From Planctomyces sp. SH-PL14 (GTDB lineage: Bacteria; Planctomycetota; Planctomycetia; Planctomycetales; Planctomycetaceae): a stretch of 64,000 bases of DNA. This document shows, one piece after another, positions 17,387 through 28,469 of this stretch (its first letter is position 1; each line of letters starts with the position of its first letter). The translations under genes were made by a program, and so were the position numbers. Location: NCBI RefSeq assembly GCF_001610835.1, contig NZ_CP011270.1:7458001-7522000 (forward strand), written 5' to 3'. The notes beneath the pieces are model-generated. The model did not search any database. It saw only the letters and a list, made by a program, of their open reading frames with translations, and was not told the origin of the DNA.

Positions 17387-17715
17387 AACCGCATCCTTGC
17401 CGGCACGACGTGATAGCTGTGACCCAACGTGCCATGGCAGCCTGGGGTCAAGGGGGCCACGCCCCCTTGCCGCCGGAGGCACTTCCATGAGGAACCGTGG
17501 GACACAACGGACCTCCCCTTTGTGGTGCCAGCGTTGAGGACTTCCTCAAGACACACAGCTCGCTTTGCCATCCCCGCGGGTTGGTGAGGGGGGCATACGA
17601 CACGGTGTCCGCGTTTGGACACGTGCTCCTTCAGACATCTCTCGACGGCCAGGCCTCCGGCGGGCAAAGGGGCGTTGCCCCTCTGCACTCCCCACCAGGG
17701 TGCCCCTGGACCCGG
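17387..17715 (-). repeat. Dispersed structured repeat, copy 4 (full length, reversed)
   Basis: This is a complete copy on the minus strand, placed after the terminator and ending about 155 bp before the DUF1501 gene. It has the long 21-bp form of the variable segment and a run of six G in the GGTGAGGGGGG box. The tail includes the motif AACCGCATCCTTGCCGG, the reverse of the repeat's conserved end. Confidence 0.93.
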
Positions 17716-17869
17716 CTGGGCCCGTACTTGGTGGCGGCGCCCCTGTCCATGAAACTTCACGGACTTCCGGTCGCGACACGCATCAGCGTCGGTTAAACTA
17801 TTGCGCCATCGAGCTCGCTTCGCCCCTCCCGGCGCGGCGAACCCGAACGATCCCGAGCGCGAGGATTCC

Positions 17870-19246
17870 ATGCTGAAGTTTGAGGGCAAAGGCCAGGCGA
17901 CAACCTGCAACGGTGCAACGCGCCGGGATTTCCTGCAGGTCGGAGCGCTCGGGGCCGTCGGACTCTCGCTGCCCCAGTATCTGCAGGCCAAAGAATCGGG
18001 CGCGGTCGACAAGTCGAAAGACAACCGCGCCTGCATCATGATCTTCAACCTCGGCGCGCCGAGTCAGCTCGATACGTTCGACATGAAGCCGGAAGCCCCG
18101 GCCGAAGTCCGCGGGCCCTTCCAGGCGATCGACACCAACGTCAAAGGGATCCAGATCTCCGAGATCCTCCCGATGCACGCCAAGGTGGCGGACAAGTTTT
18201 CGTTCGTCCGCTCCTGCCACCACACCGGCGCCGCGGTCCACGACGCCGGCTGGCAGATGATGCAGACCGGCCGTCTCTTCTCCGGCGGCGTCAACACCCC
18301 CCACTGCGGCTCGGTCGTCAGCTACCTGAAAGGCCGCAAGTCCGACCTGCCCCCCTTCGTGATTCTCCCCGAGCCGATGGGCCGCGGCGGCGGAAACCTC
18401 CCCAATGGTCAGGCGGGCGGCTTTCTCGGCAAGGCCCAGGACCCGTTCGCCCTGATGGCGGACCCCTCGAAACCGAACTTCAAGGTTCCCGACCTTCTCC
18501 CGCCGAGCGACATGGGGACCGCCCGCCTCGACCGCCGCAAGCGGATGAGGGAAATCGTCGACGACGCCGTGAAGGAGTTCGAAGCGTCCGAAAGCGCCGC
18601 CCTGCTCGACAGCAACTTCCAGGCGGCGTTCCGGATGATGTCGAGTCCGCAGGCCCGCGAAGCCTTCGACCTCTCGAAGGAGCCGCAGAAGGTCCGCGAC
18701 CGCTACGGCATGAACCGATTCGGCCAGTGCTGTCTGCTCTCGCGGCGGCTCGTCGAGGCCGGCGTCCGCTTCGTCACGATCAACACGTTCCTGACGGTGT
18801 TCGACGAGATCACCTGGGACATCCACGGCTCGAAGCCCTTTACGTCGATCGCGGGGATGAAGGATATCGTCGCCCCGATGTACGACCGGGCCTACAGTGC
18901 CCTGATCGAAGACCTCTCTGATCGCGGCATGCTGGACAATACCCTTGTCTGCAACCTGGCCGAGTTCGGACGGACGCCGCGGGTCAATCCGGCGGGCGGC
19001 CGCGACCACTGGCCGCAGTGCTTCACGACTTATTTCGCCGGCGGCGGGGTGAAGGGGGGGCAGGTCGTCGGTGCCAGCGACCCGGTCGGCGGCGTCCCGG
19101 CGGACCGGCCGGTCGATCCTGGCCACATCGCCGCGACGATTTTCCACTCCCTTGGTCTCAACATTGAGTCCCACCTGCCGGGCCCGGCGGGACGCCCCTT
19201 CCCGCTTGTCGATTTCGGCAAGCGTGAGATTCACGAGTTGTTCTGA
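17870..19246 (+). CDS. DUF1501 domain protein, Tat-exported
   Basis: This is a 458-residue protein. The twin-arginine-type leader is ATRRDFLQVGALGAVGLSLP (residues 18-37). The DUF1501 signature follows (CIMIFNLGAPSQLDTFDMKP), then SCHHTGAAVHDAGWQMMQTG, LPPFVILPEPMG, and near the end NLAEFGRTPRVNPAGGRDHW. The family is related to sulfatase/alkaline phosphatase folds, and in planctomycetes it is usually paired with a DUF1553 partner. No DUF1553 gene is adjacent here, so the protein is an orphan of the common pair. GAGGATTCC precedes the ATG at 17870; the frame upstream of it is not family-like. Confidence 0.92.
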   Translation: MLKFEGKGQATTCNGATRRDFLQVGALGAVGLSLPQYLQAKESGAVDKSKDNRACIMIFNLGAPSQLDTFDMKPEAPAEVRGPFQAIDTNVKGIQISEILPMHAKVADKFSFVRSCHHTGAAVHDAGWQMMQTGRLFSGGVNTPHCGSVVSYLKGRKSDLPPFVILPEPMGRGGGNLPNGQAGGFLGKAQDPFALMADPSKPNFKVPDLLPPSDMGTARLDRRKRMREIVDDAVKEFEASESAALLDSNFQAAFRMMSSPQAREAFDLSKEPQKVRDRYGMNRFGQCCLLSRRLVEAGVRFVTINTFLTVFDEITWDIHGSKPFTSIAGMKDIVAPMYDRAYSALIEDLSDRGMLDNTLVCNLAEFGRTPRVNPAGGRDHWPQCFTTYFAGGGVKGGQVVGASDPVGGVPADRPVDPGHIAATIFHSLGLNIESHLPGPAGRPFPLVDFGKREIHELF

Positions 19247-19272
19247 ACGGCTTCGCGAGCCTTCGGTCCCAG

Positions 19273-19593
19273 ATGATTCTGCTTCAAGTCGTCGGCGACG
19301 CCGTCCTCCTCCCGGTCAAGGCGCAGCCGGGAGCTCGTCGTGACGCGATCGTTGGGGAGCACGGGGAGCGGCTGAAGATTGCGGTGACGCAAGTTGCGGA
19401 GAAGGGGAAAGCCAACTCCGCGCTGTGCGAGCTGGTGGCTGATTCCCTTGGTGTTGCGCGAAGCCGCGTTGCTGTCGTCACGGGGCTGACCTCGTCGCAG
19501 AAGGTGCTTCGGATCGACGGTTTGTCGTCGGATGTGGTCCTCGGGTGGCTCGCGGGATTGGGAGTTCCTGTTGGTTTTTCCGAGGGAACATAG
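19273..19593 (+). CDS. YggU/DUF167 family protein
   Basis: This is a 106-residue protein with the DUF167 core: LPVKAQPGARRDAI, ERLKIAVTQVAEKGKANSAL and VAVVTGLTSSQKVLRI. The family folds as a small alpha/beta domain of uncertain function. It is located 26 bases after the DUF1501 stop, so it may be co-transcribed. The last dozen residues beyond SSDVVLGWL are not conserved-looking. Confidence 0.85.
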   Translation: MILLQVVGDAVLLPVKAQPGARRDAIVGEHGERLKIAVTQVAEKGKANSALCELVADSLGVARSRVAVVTGLTSSQKVLRIDGLSSDVVLGWLAGLGVPVGFSEGT

Positions 19594-19669
19594 CGCGGCG
19601 AGCGGTCAATCGAGCGTGGTAACGACGAGTGTTCGAACACCGTGCCGGGTCAACGGGCGTTCAACAACC

Positions 19670-19992
19670 GGGTCCAGGGGCACCCTGGTGGGGGATACAA
19701 GGGGGCAACGCCCTCTTGCCCGCCGGAGGCCTGGCCGTCGAGAGATGTCTGAAGGAGCGCGTGTCCAGGTACGGACAACGTGCCGGATGCCTCCTCACCA
19801 ATCCGCGGGGATTGCAAAGCTAGCGTTGTGGTTGGAAGGAGTCCTCATAGCGGGTACCACAAAGGGGACATCCGTCGTGTCCCACGGTTCCTCATGGAAG
19901 CGCCTCCGGCGGCAAGGGGGTCGCCCCCTTGACCCCGGCAGCCGTGGCACGTTGGGTTTGAGCTATGGAGTCGTGCCGGCAAGGACGCGGTT
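19670..19992 (+). repeat. Dispersed structured repeat, copy 5 (full length)
   Basis: This is a complete copy ending 25 bp before the AlkD-like start. It has the long variable segment. The 3' hairpin here is shortened to GGGGG-tcg-CCCCC. It ends GCCGGCAAGGACGCGGTT, which defines the fullest 3' boundary of the family. Confidence 0.93.
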
Positions 19993-20017
19993 GGAGTTAG
20001 CAGGTAGAATCACCCAC

Positions 20018-20686
20018 ATGACCGTCGACGAAATTCTCACCCAGCTTGAGTCCCTCGGCGACGCTGCCCGCCGGGCCCACAACACCAAGACCGGCGCACC
20101 CGACAACCAGTTCGGCGTGAAACTCGGCGACCTCCGTGCCATCGCCAAGAAGCTCAAGACGAATCACGAACTCGCCCTCCAGCTCTGGGAGACCGGCAAC
20201 GTCGAAGCCCAGCTCCTCGCCACGCTCATCATCAAGTCCAAATCCCTCTCAGCAGACGAAGTCGACAAGCTGACCCGCTCGACCACCTGCGCCCAGGTCG
20301 CCGACTGGCTGAACTCCTACGTCGTCGCCGAGCATCCCGAGAAGGAAACGCTCCGCGAGAAGTGGATGAAGGCCAAGGACCGCTGGGCGGCCCGCGCGGG
20401 CTGGAACTTCACCGCCAGCCGCGTGAACAAAGGGACCGCGGACGGACTCGACCTCCCGGCGCTCCTCGACCGCATCGAGAAGGAGATGCCCAAGGCGAAG
20501 CCGGAGGTCCAGTGGACCATGAACAACACCCTGGCCGCCATCGGCATTCACCACCCCCCGCTCCGCAAGCGGGCCCTCGCCATCGGTGAGAAGATCGGCC
20601 TCTACCGCGACTGGCCGGTCTCCAAGGGCTGCATCATTCCCTTCGTACCGATCTGGGTGGAGGAGATGGTGAAGCGGCAGGGCTGA
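20018..20686 (+). CDS. AlkD-like DNA alkylation repair protein
   Basis: This 222-residue protein is built of HEAT-like helical repeats. Family blocks are GVKLGDLRAIAKKLKTNHEL, LALQLWETGNVEAQLLATLI, SKSLSADEVDKLTRST and KDRWAARAGWNFTA. This matches the DNA alkylation repair (PF08713) family, whose AlkD members remove alkylated bases by a HEAT-like fold. A tryptophan and aspartate pair typical of the cleft (DRWAARAGW) is visible. The ATG is at 20018. It stands alone between a repeat copy and a large membrane-protein gene. DNA glycosylase activity is inferred from the family. Confidence 0.85.
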   Translation: MTVDEILTQLESLGDAARRAHNTKTGAPDNQFGVKLGDLRAIAKKLKTNHELALQLWETGNVEAQLLATLIIKSKSLSADEVDKLTRSTTCAQVADWLNSYVVAEHPEKETLREKWMKAKDRWAARAGWNFTASRVNKGTADGLDLPALLDRIEKEMPKAKPEVQWTMNNTLAAIGIHHPPLRKRALAIGEKIGLYRDWPVSKGCIIPFVPIWVEEMVKRQG

Positions 20687-20837
20687 GACGAGACTCTGCC
20701 GTCTGCCGCAGAGGGAGAATCGGCGGAAGAGCCTGTTCGCGACGACGGGCTTGTTGGAAAGCCGTTTGACATCGCGTCCGTCGCCGGATGCAATTCAGTC
20801 CAATCTGCGCTTCTTCCGTTCCAACCTCCACCTGTTC

Positions 20838-23150
20838 ATGGGCAGGCCACACGTTGACTCCGCTTCCCCCGCCGCCGCCGGGACACCTCGCTTGCCACTG
20901 AGCGAGGGGACAGGTTCGAAGTCATTGGTGCCGCAGGCCGCCGTTTCTGAGAGCTCACGGCCCCGGACCCTGTGGTGCGACGCCGGAATCGCGGCCGCGC
21001 TGGTCCTGCTCGTCGCGATCGTGTTCGGCCAGTCGATCGGGTTCGACTTCGTCAACCTCGACGACTACGCCTACATCGTCCTGAACGATCCCGTGACCGA
21101 GGGGCTCACCCCGCGGAACGCCTGGTGGGCCCTCACGACGTTTCACTTCTGCAACTGGCATCCCGTCACGTACTGGTCGTGGCAGATCGACGCCTCGGTA
21201 GGGGGAGGACTGAATCCCGCCGGCTATCACCTGACGAGCGTCCTCCTGCACGCGGTCAACGCCGTCGTCGTCTTCCTGATGCTGCGGCGGCTGACCGGCC
21301 GCCGGCTGGACGCGTTCCTGGCGGCGGTCGTCTTCGCGATTCACCCCCTTCGCTGGGAATCGGTCGGCTGGATCTCGGAGCGGAAGGACCTGACGAGCAC
21401 GCTGTTCGCGATGCTGGCGGTCATGAGCTACGACGGGTACGCCCGGCGCCCGGGCTGGCGGCGGATGACGGCCGTCACGTTCTGGTTCGCGCTGAGCCTG
21501 ATGTCGAAGGGGATGGCGGTCACGCTCCCGTGCGTCCTGATCCTACTGGACTGGCGGCCCTACCGCCGATGGACCTCGATCCGCGATCTCCCCCGCCTCG
21601 TCATCGAGAAGTGGCCGTTGTGGATTCTGGCCGCGGCGAGCTGCGTGGTCACGGTCCTGGCGCAGCGCGAGGGGGACGCCATCCGGACCATGGCGGAGGT
21701 CAGCTTTCCCGACCGGTTGATCGGGGCGATCTGGGCCTACACGGTCTACGTCGGGCAGACGTTCTGGCCCGCCAAGCTGGCGGTCCTCTATCCGATCGTC
21801 CCCTCCCGTCCCGTCTGGCAGTGGCTGGCTTGCTTGGCGGTGCTCGGCGGCGTCACGGCAGCGGCCTGGCTCGTCCGGCGGCGATGGCCGGCGGTGCTGG
21901 TCGGGTGGCTGTGCTACCTCGGCATGCTGGTCCCGGTCATCGGCCTCGTGCAGGTGGGAGTCCAGGCCCACGCGGACCGCTACACCTACCTGCCGGGCAT
22001 TCCGCTCATCGTGGCGCTCGGGACGCTCCTGGTCGAGGCGGCGCGTCGGTGGTTCCCGCCTGCCTCCCGCTGGGCCGTGGCGGTGCTGGCGCTCGTCGCC
22101 CTGACCGTCGCCAGCGTCCGGCACGGCGGCGTCTGGAAGAGCCCCTTTGATCTCTGGAGTCAGGCGGTCTACGCCGCTCCCAGCGAGCGAAACTGGTGGG
22201 AGTATGGGAGCTCCGCCTTGCGGGCCTCGCGCTACGGGGAGGCGATTGCCGGCTTTCAGGAAGCGTGCCGGCTCGCTCCGGAGACCGCCGAGAATCACGT
22301 GGGACTCGCGACCGCCCTCGCCGGCGCCAAGCGCTGGGATGAAGCGGAGCCGGTCGCCCGCCGGGCCCTCGCGCTCTGCGAGGGGCAGACCGATGAGCCG
22401 GAGCTGGAGGCGGGGAGCCGCTACGTCCTGGCCAAGGTCGCGATGCGCCGCGGAGAGCAGGACGAGGCGGCCCGTCAGTTCCGCGACGCGCTGCGGCTCA
22501 CGGCCATGCCGAACGTCGCCAGCGAGAGCGCCGTGGCTCTTGTCCGTCTCGGCCACGCGGACGAGGCGATCCCGCACCTCCGAAAGGCGGTCGAGGAGAA
22601 GCCGGAGGACCGGGACCGGCACGGAAGCCTGGCGGACGCCTACCTTCACGCCGGCGACTGGGCTGCCGCGGCGGCGGAGTTCGAACAGGGAGTCAAACTG
22701 GCGCCGCAGGAGCCGCGGATGCGAAGCCGCCACGCGACTGCCCTCCTGGCGGCGGGAGAGACCGAGGCCGCGCGGGCGGAGGCGCGGCTCGTCCTGCAGC
22801 AGGACCCGGCTTGGCCCAACAAAGGGCTCCGGGCGGCGATGGGGATGGTCCTCGGACCGGCGACGAAAGGCTCATCGATCGCCGAGGGCTACTGGCTCGC
22901 GGCGACCATCGCGCTCGTGTTCGATCCCGCCCCCGCGCCGGCCGAAGTGCTGGATGTCATGGCGATGGGAGCCGCCGGCCTGGGCCGCTTTGACGAAGCG
23001 GAGCGGCTCGCCGGCGAGGCGATTCGGGCCGCCCGCGCCGCCGGCCGGGAGGACCTGGCGACCGCCATCGCGGGGCGGCAGGAGCTGTATCGCAAAGGGG
23101 AGCGTCCGAAGGCACCGGAGCCCGCGGCTCGTCCGTCCGGCGAGAAGTGA
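20838..23150 (+). CDS. Multi-pass membrane protein with C-terminal TPRs (TMTC-like)
   Basis: This is a 770-residue protein, counted from the ATG at 20838; a TTG at 20751 is an alternative start. The first half has about ten membrane segments with a luminal motif GFDFVNLDDYAYIVLNDPV after the first helix, then FHFCNWHPVTYWSWQID, GYHLTSVLLHAVNA and HPLRWESVGWISERKDL. These blocks recur in GT-C-type membrane proteins and in TMTC O-mannosyltransferases. The second half (from about residue 460) contains TPR helices (GFQEACRLAPETAENHVGLA, AIPHLRKAVEEKPEDRD). Glycosyl transfer to extracellular targets is inferred only. The DD pair in the first loop would be the catalytic candidate. Confidence 0.75.
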   Translation: MGRPHVDSASPAAAGTPRLPLSEGTGSKSLVPQAAVSESSRPRTLWCDAGIAAALVLLVAIVFGQSIGFDFVNLDDYAYIVLNDPVTEGLTPRNAWWALTTFHFCNWHPVTYWSWQIDASVGGGLNPAGYHLTSVLLHAVNAVVVFLMLRRLTGRRLDAFLAAVVFAIHPLRWESVGWISERKDLTSTLFAMLAVMSYDGYARRPGWRRMTAVTFWFALSLMSKGMAVTLPCVLILLDWRPYRRWTSIRDLPRLVIEKWPLWILAAASCVVTVLAQREGDAIRTMAEVSFPDRLIGAIWAYTVYVGQTFWPAKLAVLYPIVPSRPVWQWLACLAVLGGVTAAAWLVRRRWPAVLVGWLCYLGMLVPVIGLVQVGVQAHADRYTYLPGIPLIVALGTLLVEAARRWFPPASRWAVAVLALVALTVASVRHGGVWKSPFDLWSQAVYAAPSERNWWEYGSSALRASRYGEAIAGFQEACRLAPETAENHVGLATALAGAKRWDEAEPVARRALALCEGQTDEPELEAGSRYVLAKVAMRRGEQDEAARQFRDALRLTAMPNVASESAVALVRLGHADEAIPHLRKAVEEKPEDRDRHGSLADAYLHAGDWAAAAAEFEQGVKLAPQEPRMRSRHATALLAAGETEAARAEARLVLQQDPAWPNKGLRAAMGMVLGPATKGSSIAEGYWLAATIALVFDPAPAPAEVLDVMAMGAAGLGRFDEAERLAGEAIRAARAAGREDLATAIAGRQELYRKGERPKAPEPAARPSGEK

Positions 23151-23466
23151 GCCGGGATCCGCGGTCCCTTCCGTACGGTCGCGTCGAGCGGTCGTGAAAG
23201 TCCTCTTCAACACTCCTCAGTGGATGATCAGCACCGCGACCGGCTGCCCGCCCCCGACCCGGTGCCCGGGCGGCTGTTTCTGGCGATTGCACTCCGTGTC
23301 CCTGACCCCGTGACGCTTTTCCTGCACGCTACCCGACCGGCGTGCCCCAACTGTGACGGGCGGCGGGCGGGTTGCGGCAGTGAGGGCGTTTTGCCGCCCG
23401 CTGCGGTAGAATTCCGGTCGGGTTGTGAACCGTCTCGTCGTCGCGCTCGCCCTGTTCGAGGGACCC
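23151..23466 (+). other. Intergenic region, no gene recognised
   Basis: There is no coding signal, repeat copy or clear terminator. A GC-rich stretch with small dyads occurs around 23356-23400. The only site of note is GAGGGACCC, the ribosome binding site of the next gene. Confidence 0.4.
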
Positions 23467-23985
23467 ATGCCAACATCCCGTCGCAAGTGGCTGTTGCGAT
23501 CCACCCTGCTGCCGGTGCTGCTCGCCTCTCCCTTCCTTCTGGCCGCCGACAAGGCGATCGATCCGCACGGGCGGCCCGAGGGCTTCGATCAGGGAAAGCG
23601 GCGGATGTACGGCGTGTGGCTCGAAGAGGGAGTGTGGCATCTCCGTGTGACGTCGAAGAACGCCGCCAAGGGAGCCAAGCGCCGGATCTTCAACGGCAAG
23701 GTCGAGGTCACCGGAGATCGGCTGATCGGTGAGTTCCAGGGGCTCGAGAAGGCGGAGAAGGCCAAGAACGCGGACTACATCCAGGTCGACCGCGACGGGA
23801 TGGGCTTCGAGTTCCAGTTCGCGACGTTCGGGAAATCGGACGGCGTCACCTTCAAGGTCGGAAAGAAGGCTGAGACGATTACGTTCCACCTCCTCTCCGA
23901 CGGTGACGACGAGCCCGACATCATCCTGATCGGGGCCAAGGGGGCGCATCCCGCCAGCGCCAAGTTCACGTTGCCGGCCCAATAG
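23467..23985 (+). CDS. Secreted hypothetical protein, 172 residues
   Basis: The leader (TSRRKWLLRSTLLPVLLASP) has an RR pair before a hydrophobic stretch and could be a Sec or Tat signal, with cleavage near LLAA-DKA. The mature part is lysine-rich and beta-like: WLEEGVWHLRVTSKNAAKGA, then IFNGKVEVTGDRL and KVGKKAETITFHLLSDGDDE. No domain is recognised. The ATG at 23467 follows GAGGGACCC. The gene stands alone, ahead of the chaperonin genes, with a dyad between. Confidence 0.7.
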   Translation: MPTSRRKWLLRSTLLPVLLASPFLLAADKAIDPHGRPEGFDQGKRRMYGVWLEEGVWHLRVTSKNAAKGAKRRIFNGKVEVTGDRLIGEFQGLEKAEKAKNADYIQVDRDGMGFEFQFATFGKSDGVTFKVGKKAETITFHLLSDGDDEPDIILIGAKGAHPASAKFTLPAQ

Positions 23986-24061
23986 GACCGCCTTCCGGCC
24001 GGCCGAGCCGGACTTCCCCGCTGCCGCTGCACCGAGAAGCCGCTGGTCCGCGACGCCGGAA

Positions 24062-24082
24062 CCGCTGTCAAATTGACAGCGG
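24062..24082. promoter_or_regulatory. Perfect dyad upstream of groES
   Basis: CCGCTGTCAA-a-TTGACAGCGG is a perfect 10-bp inverted repeat with one central base. It lies 77 bases after the preceding stop and about 250 bases before the groES ATG. The tight centre fits a protein operator better than a hairpin. The CIRCE sequence (TTAGCACTC-N9-GAGTGCTAA) was looked for in this gap and is absent. The rest of the 343-base gap shows no gene. Confidence 0.5.
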
Positions 24083-24328
24083 GCGGAGGCCGCAATTTCT
24101 CGTGGCGCGGTGTGTTTGTTTGTAAGTCATTTCGAGCATGTGTCTTGTGGCGTGTTGCCTGTTGTTGGCACCGTTTTCGCTGACGCCACCTTAAACACCC
24201 GGGTGCGGAGACTGCGCCGATTCCCTTGGCCGGCACCGGCGGCGATCCCCAAGGACGCCTCCCAGCACATTCCACCCGCCCGAAATCAATCGAATTCAAT
24301 CAGCGTCGTCCTGAGGAGCAGCGGAGTT

Positions 24329-24643
24329 ATGGCAAAGAAGGGCAAGTCCGAAGGTGGAATCAAGATCGTTCCGCTCGGCGACAAGGTCGTTCTGAAGCGT
24401 CAGGAAGCGGAAGGCAAGACCGCCGGCGGCATCGTTCTGCCGGACAGCGCCAAGGACAAGCCGCAGCGCGGTGAAGTCGTCGCCGTCGGCGACGGGCACG
24501 TCAAGAAGGACGGCAGCCGCGTTCCGCTGACCGTCAAGGAAGGCGATCGCGTGATCTTCTCCTCCTACGCCGGCGATGAAATCAAGATCGGCGACGAAGA
24601 GCTCCTGCTCCTCCGCGAAAGCGACATCCTCGCGGTGTATTGA
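24329..24643 (+). CDS. groS: Co-chaperonin GroES
   Basis: This 104-residue protein has the GroES fold: [20 protein letters not shown], the mobile loop [29 protein letters not shown], and the C-terminal [20 protein letters not shown] with [10 protein letters not shown]. It caps the GroEL ring and closes the folding chamber, using the mobile-loop hydrophobic residues (IVL). It has a short [10 protein letters not shown] extension at the N-terminus. A GAGGAG site lies upstream of the ATG. It is separated from groEL by 142 bases holding an inverted repeat; the shared order is the classic groESL operon. Confidence 0.97.
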   Translation: MAKKGKSEGGIKIVPLGDKVVLKRQEAEGKTAGGIVLPDSAKDKPQRGEVVAVGDGHVKKDGSRVPLTVKEGDRVIFSSYAGDEIKIGDEELLLLRESDILAVY

Positions 24644-24647
24644 GCGA

Positions 24648-24743
24648 GTTCTCAGTCGTCAGTTTTCAGTTCTCAGTCAGAAAACGCTCTGGCACCGAAC
24701 TGTTCCCTCTGGCTGACGACTGAAAACTGACAACTGAAAACCC
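24648..24743. repeat. Inverted repeat between groES and groEL, CAGTTTTCAGT family
   Basis: The left arm (TCTCAGTCGTCAGTTTTCAG, then TTCTCAGTCAG) and the right arm (GCTGACGACTGAAAACTGAC, then AACTGAAAACC) are near-complementary, with a spacer of about 30 bases. Each arm is itself made of short CAGT-type direct repeats. The structure could separate or attenuate groEL expression from groES. A sister copy lies at 51631-51724. Confidence 0.8.
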
Positions 24744-24785
24744 TCCTAAACCAAACACAAAAGCACATACGGAGCTCTCCACACC

Positions 24786-26405
<1,620 letters not shown>

Positions 26406-26454
26406 GCGTTCGCCCGCCGGCAGGCGGATGCGGATTGCGGTCTTTGTGAAAGCG

Positions 26455-26496
26455 ACACTCCGTTGCTCCTTGCGGGCAGCGGAGTGTTTTTCTTTT
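26455..26496 (+). terminator. Rho-independent terminator of groEL
   Basis: ACACTCCG and CGGAGTGT, extended by TTGC/GCAG pairing, form a stem of about 12 bases closed by a short loop. It is followed by TTTTCTTTT. It lies 49 bases after the groEL stop. Confidence 0.9.
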
Positions 26497-26531
26497 GCGG
26501 ACAAGAACTGAGGATTGCGCCAGCTAAACCG

Positions 26532-26858
26532 GGGTCCAGGGGCACCCTGGTGGGGAGTGCAGAGGGGCAACGCCCCTTTGCCCGCCGGAGGCCTGGCCGT
26601 CGGGAGATGTCTGAAGGAGTCCGCATCCAAACGCGGACAGCGTGTCGTATGCCCCCCTCACCAACCCTCGGGGATTGCAAAGCCAGTGGTGTGGTTTGAG
26701 GGAGTCCTTAACGCGGGTCCCACAAAAGGGACGCCCGTTGTTTACCACGGTTCCTCATGAAAGCGCCTCCGGCGGCAAGGGGGCGTGGCCCCCTTGACCC
26801 CAGGATGCCGTCGCACGTTGGGTTTGAGCTGTCGAGTCGCGCCGGCAAGGACGCGGTT
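26532..26858 (+). repeat. Dispersed structured repeat, copy 6 (full length)
   Basis: This is a complete copy between the groEL terminator and the TPR lipoprotein gene. It has the long variable segment and the full hairpin GGGGGC-gtg-GCCCCC. It ends GCCGGCAAGGACGCGGTT. Confidence 0.93.
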
Positions 26859-26984
26859 CGACCCAGTGAAACAACCACCGAACTCTCCGATCGGCATTGA
26901 CTGCCGGAGAGCGTCGGGGGTAAGACTCCCGGCCGTTAGACGCGGGGGGGAGTACGGACACTCAGAACCCCGCCAGTTCCAGGG

Positions 26985-28436
26985 ATGGACGCGATGCGCA
27001 GGACGCTGATTCTCTTCTCGCTCGGAACCCTCGTCGGCTGCGGCTCCGGAGCCTCGACTCCCGACCCCGCCGCGTCCGGGACCCCTTCCGCAACCGCCGC
27101 CGCGCCCGGCCAGACCGCGGCTCCCGCGGCCGGCACTCCGGCGACCGCTCCTGCGGCGGCTGCAAACGGGCAGGCCGCGACTCAGGGCCCGCGGCCGCTG
27201 ACCCCTGAACAGGGACTCGCCGTCGCCCGCGAACTGATCGTCAAGAAGGACTACCAGAACGCCCTGCAGGTCCTGACCAAGGTCATCCAGGCCAAGCCGG
27301 ACTACGCCGAAGCCTACATCCAGCGGGCGAACCTGCTCTCCGCCGCCAATCGTCCCACGCTCGCCATCGAGGACCTTACCGCCGCCCTCAAGGTCCAGGA
27401 CGACAACGCCAAGCTCTGGAACAGCCGCGGCTACCTCTACCTCCTCCAGCAGCAGTATCCGGCGGCCCTCGCCGACTTCGAGCGGGCGACGAGCCTCGAC
27501 ACGAGCTTCGCACAGCCGATCAACAACCGCGGACTGGTCCGCGTCGCCCAGGGCGATTTCGAGACCGCCCTGAAGGACTTCGACTACGCCCTCCAGCTCG
27601 ATCCCAAGTACTTCGACGCCCTCAACAACAAGGGATTCGCCTACCTCAAGCTGAGCAAGCTCGAGCCGGCGATCGACGCCTTCACCCAGGCGGTCACGAT
27701 CAACCCCAACTACATCAACGGATGGGTCAACCGGGCCCAGGCCTACGCGGAGTCGAAGAAGTTCGACCTCGCCGTCGCGGACTACTCCAAGCTGATCACG
27801 CTCCAGCCGGGCGCGCTCCAGTTCTACCAGATGCGGGCGGAGGCCTATCGCCAGCTCGGACAGACCGCCGAGGCCGAGAAGGACCTGTCCCACGTCTCCT
27901 GGACGCAGCGGCTCGTGGAGCTGACGCGCGAGCTCGCCAAGAACCCCAAGGATCCGGCTGCCTGGGTCGCGCGGGGTCAGCACCTCCTGCGGCAGGACAA
28001 GCTCCCCGAGGCCCTCGCCGATTTCTCGCGGGCGATCACGGAGAACCCGGACTGCGTTCCCGCCCACCTGGGTCAGGCGGCGGTCTGGCATCGCCAGGGA
28101 AAAACGGCCGACGCCCTCGCGATCTGTGTCGGCCTGATCGAGAAGTCGGGCGCCATGGAGGCGTACTCGCTCCGCGGAGACATCTATCTCGCGCAGAAGA
28201 AGTACCAGGCCGCGATCGCCGATTTCGAGCTCGCCCAGCGCTTCGACGGCCAGGTGGCTCAGGCCTACCTCGGGCGTGCCGAAGAATACAAAGCTCAGGG
28301 AAAGATCGACCTGGCGAGCGCCGACGTCGAGCAGGCCCGCTCGATGGACCCGAAGCTCCGTCCGGCGAACTACGAAGTCCCGGCCAAAGAAGGCCCGCAG
28401 GCGGCCCGCCCGCTCCCCAGCCGCTCCGAACGATAG
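26985..28436 (+). CDS. TPR-repeat lipoprotein
   Basis: This is a 483-residue protein. The lipobox is LVGC with cysteine 19, followed by an alanine/proline/threonine-rich linker (residues 20-70) that would span the periplasmic gap. From about residue 75 it is a run of TPR helices: YQNALQVLTKVIQAKPDYAE, AYIQRANLLSAANRPTLAIE, RGLVRVAQGDFETALKDFDY and GFAYLKLSKLEPAIDAFTQA, with a second block from about residue 315. Such proteins act as scaffolds. The next gene, a MreC-like protein, starts 33 bases later, so both are probably in one operon and may act together in envelope shape or assembly. Confidence 0.88.
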   Translation: MDAMRRTLILFSLGTLVGCGSGASTPDPAASGTPSATAAAPGQTAAPAAGTPATAPAAAANGQAATQGPRPLTPEQGLAVARELIVKKDYQNALQVLTKVIQAKPDYAEAYIQRANLLSAANRPTLAIEDLTAALKVQDDNAKLWNSRGYLYLLQQQYPAALADFERATSLDTSFAQPINNRGLVRVAQGDFETALKDFDYALQLDPKYFDALNNKGFAYLKLSKLEPAIDAFTQAVTINPNYINGWVNRAQAYAESKKFDLAVADYSKLITLQPGALQFYQMRAEAYRQLGQTAEAEKDLSHVSWTQRLVELTRELAKNPKDPAAWVARGQHLLRQDKLPEALADFSRAITENPDCVPAHLGQAAVWHRQGKTADALAICVGLIEKSGAMEAYSLRGDIYLAQKKYQAAIADFELAQRFDGQVAQAYLGRAEEYKAQGKIDLASADVEQARSMDPKLRPANYEVPAKEGPQAARPLPSRSER

Positions 28437-28469
28437 GCGGCAACAGCGAACGGGAGAGGGGGAACGACG

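Noticed and set aside
24110-24328. CIRCE heat-shock operator before groES
   Set aside because: Neither TTAGCACTC nor GAGTGCTAA, nor a close version, is present.
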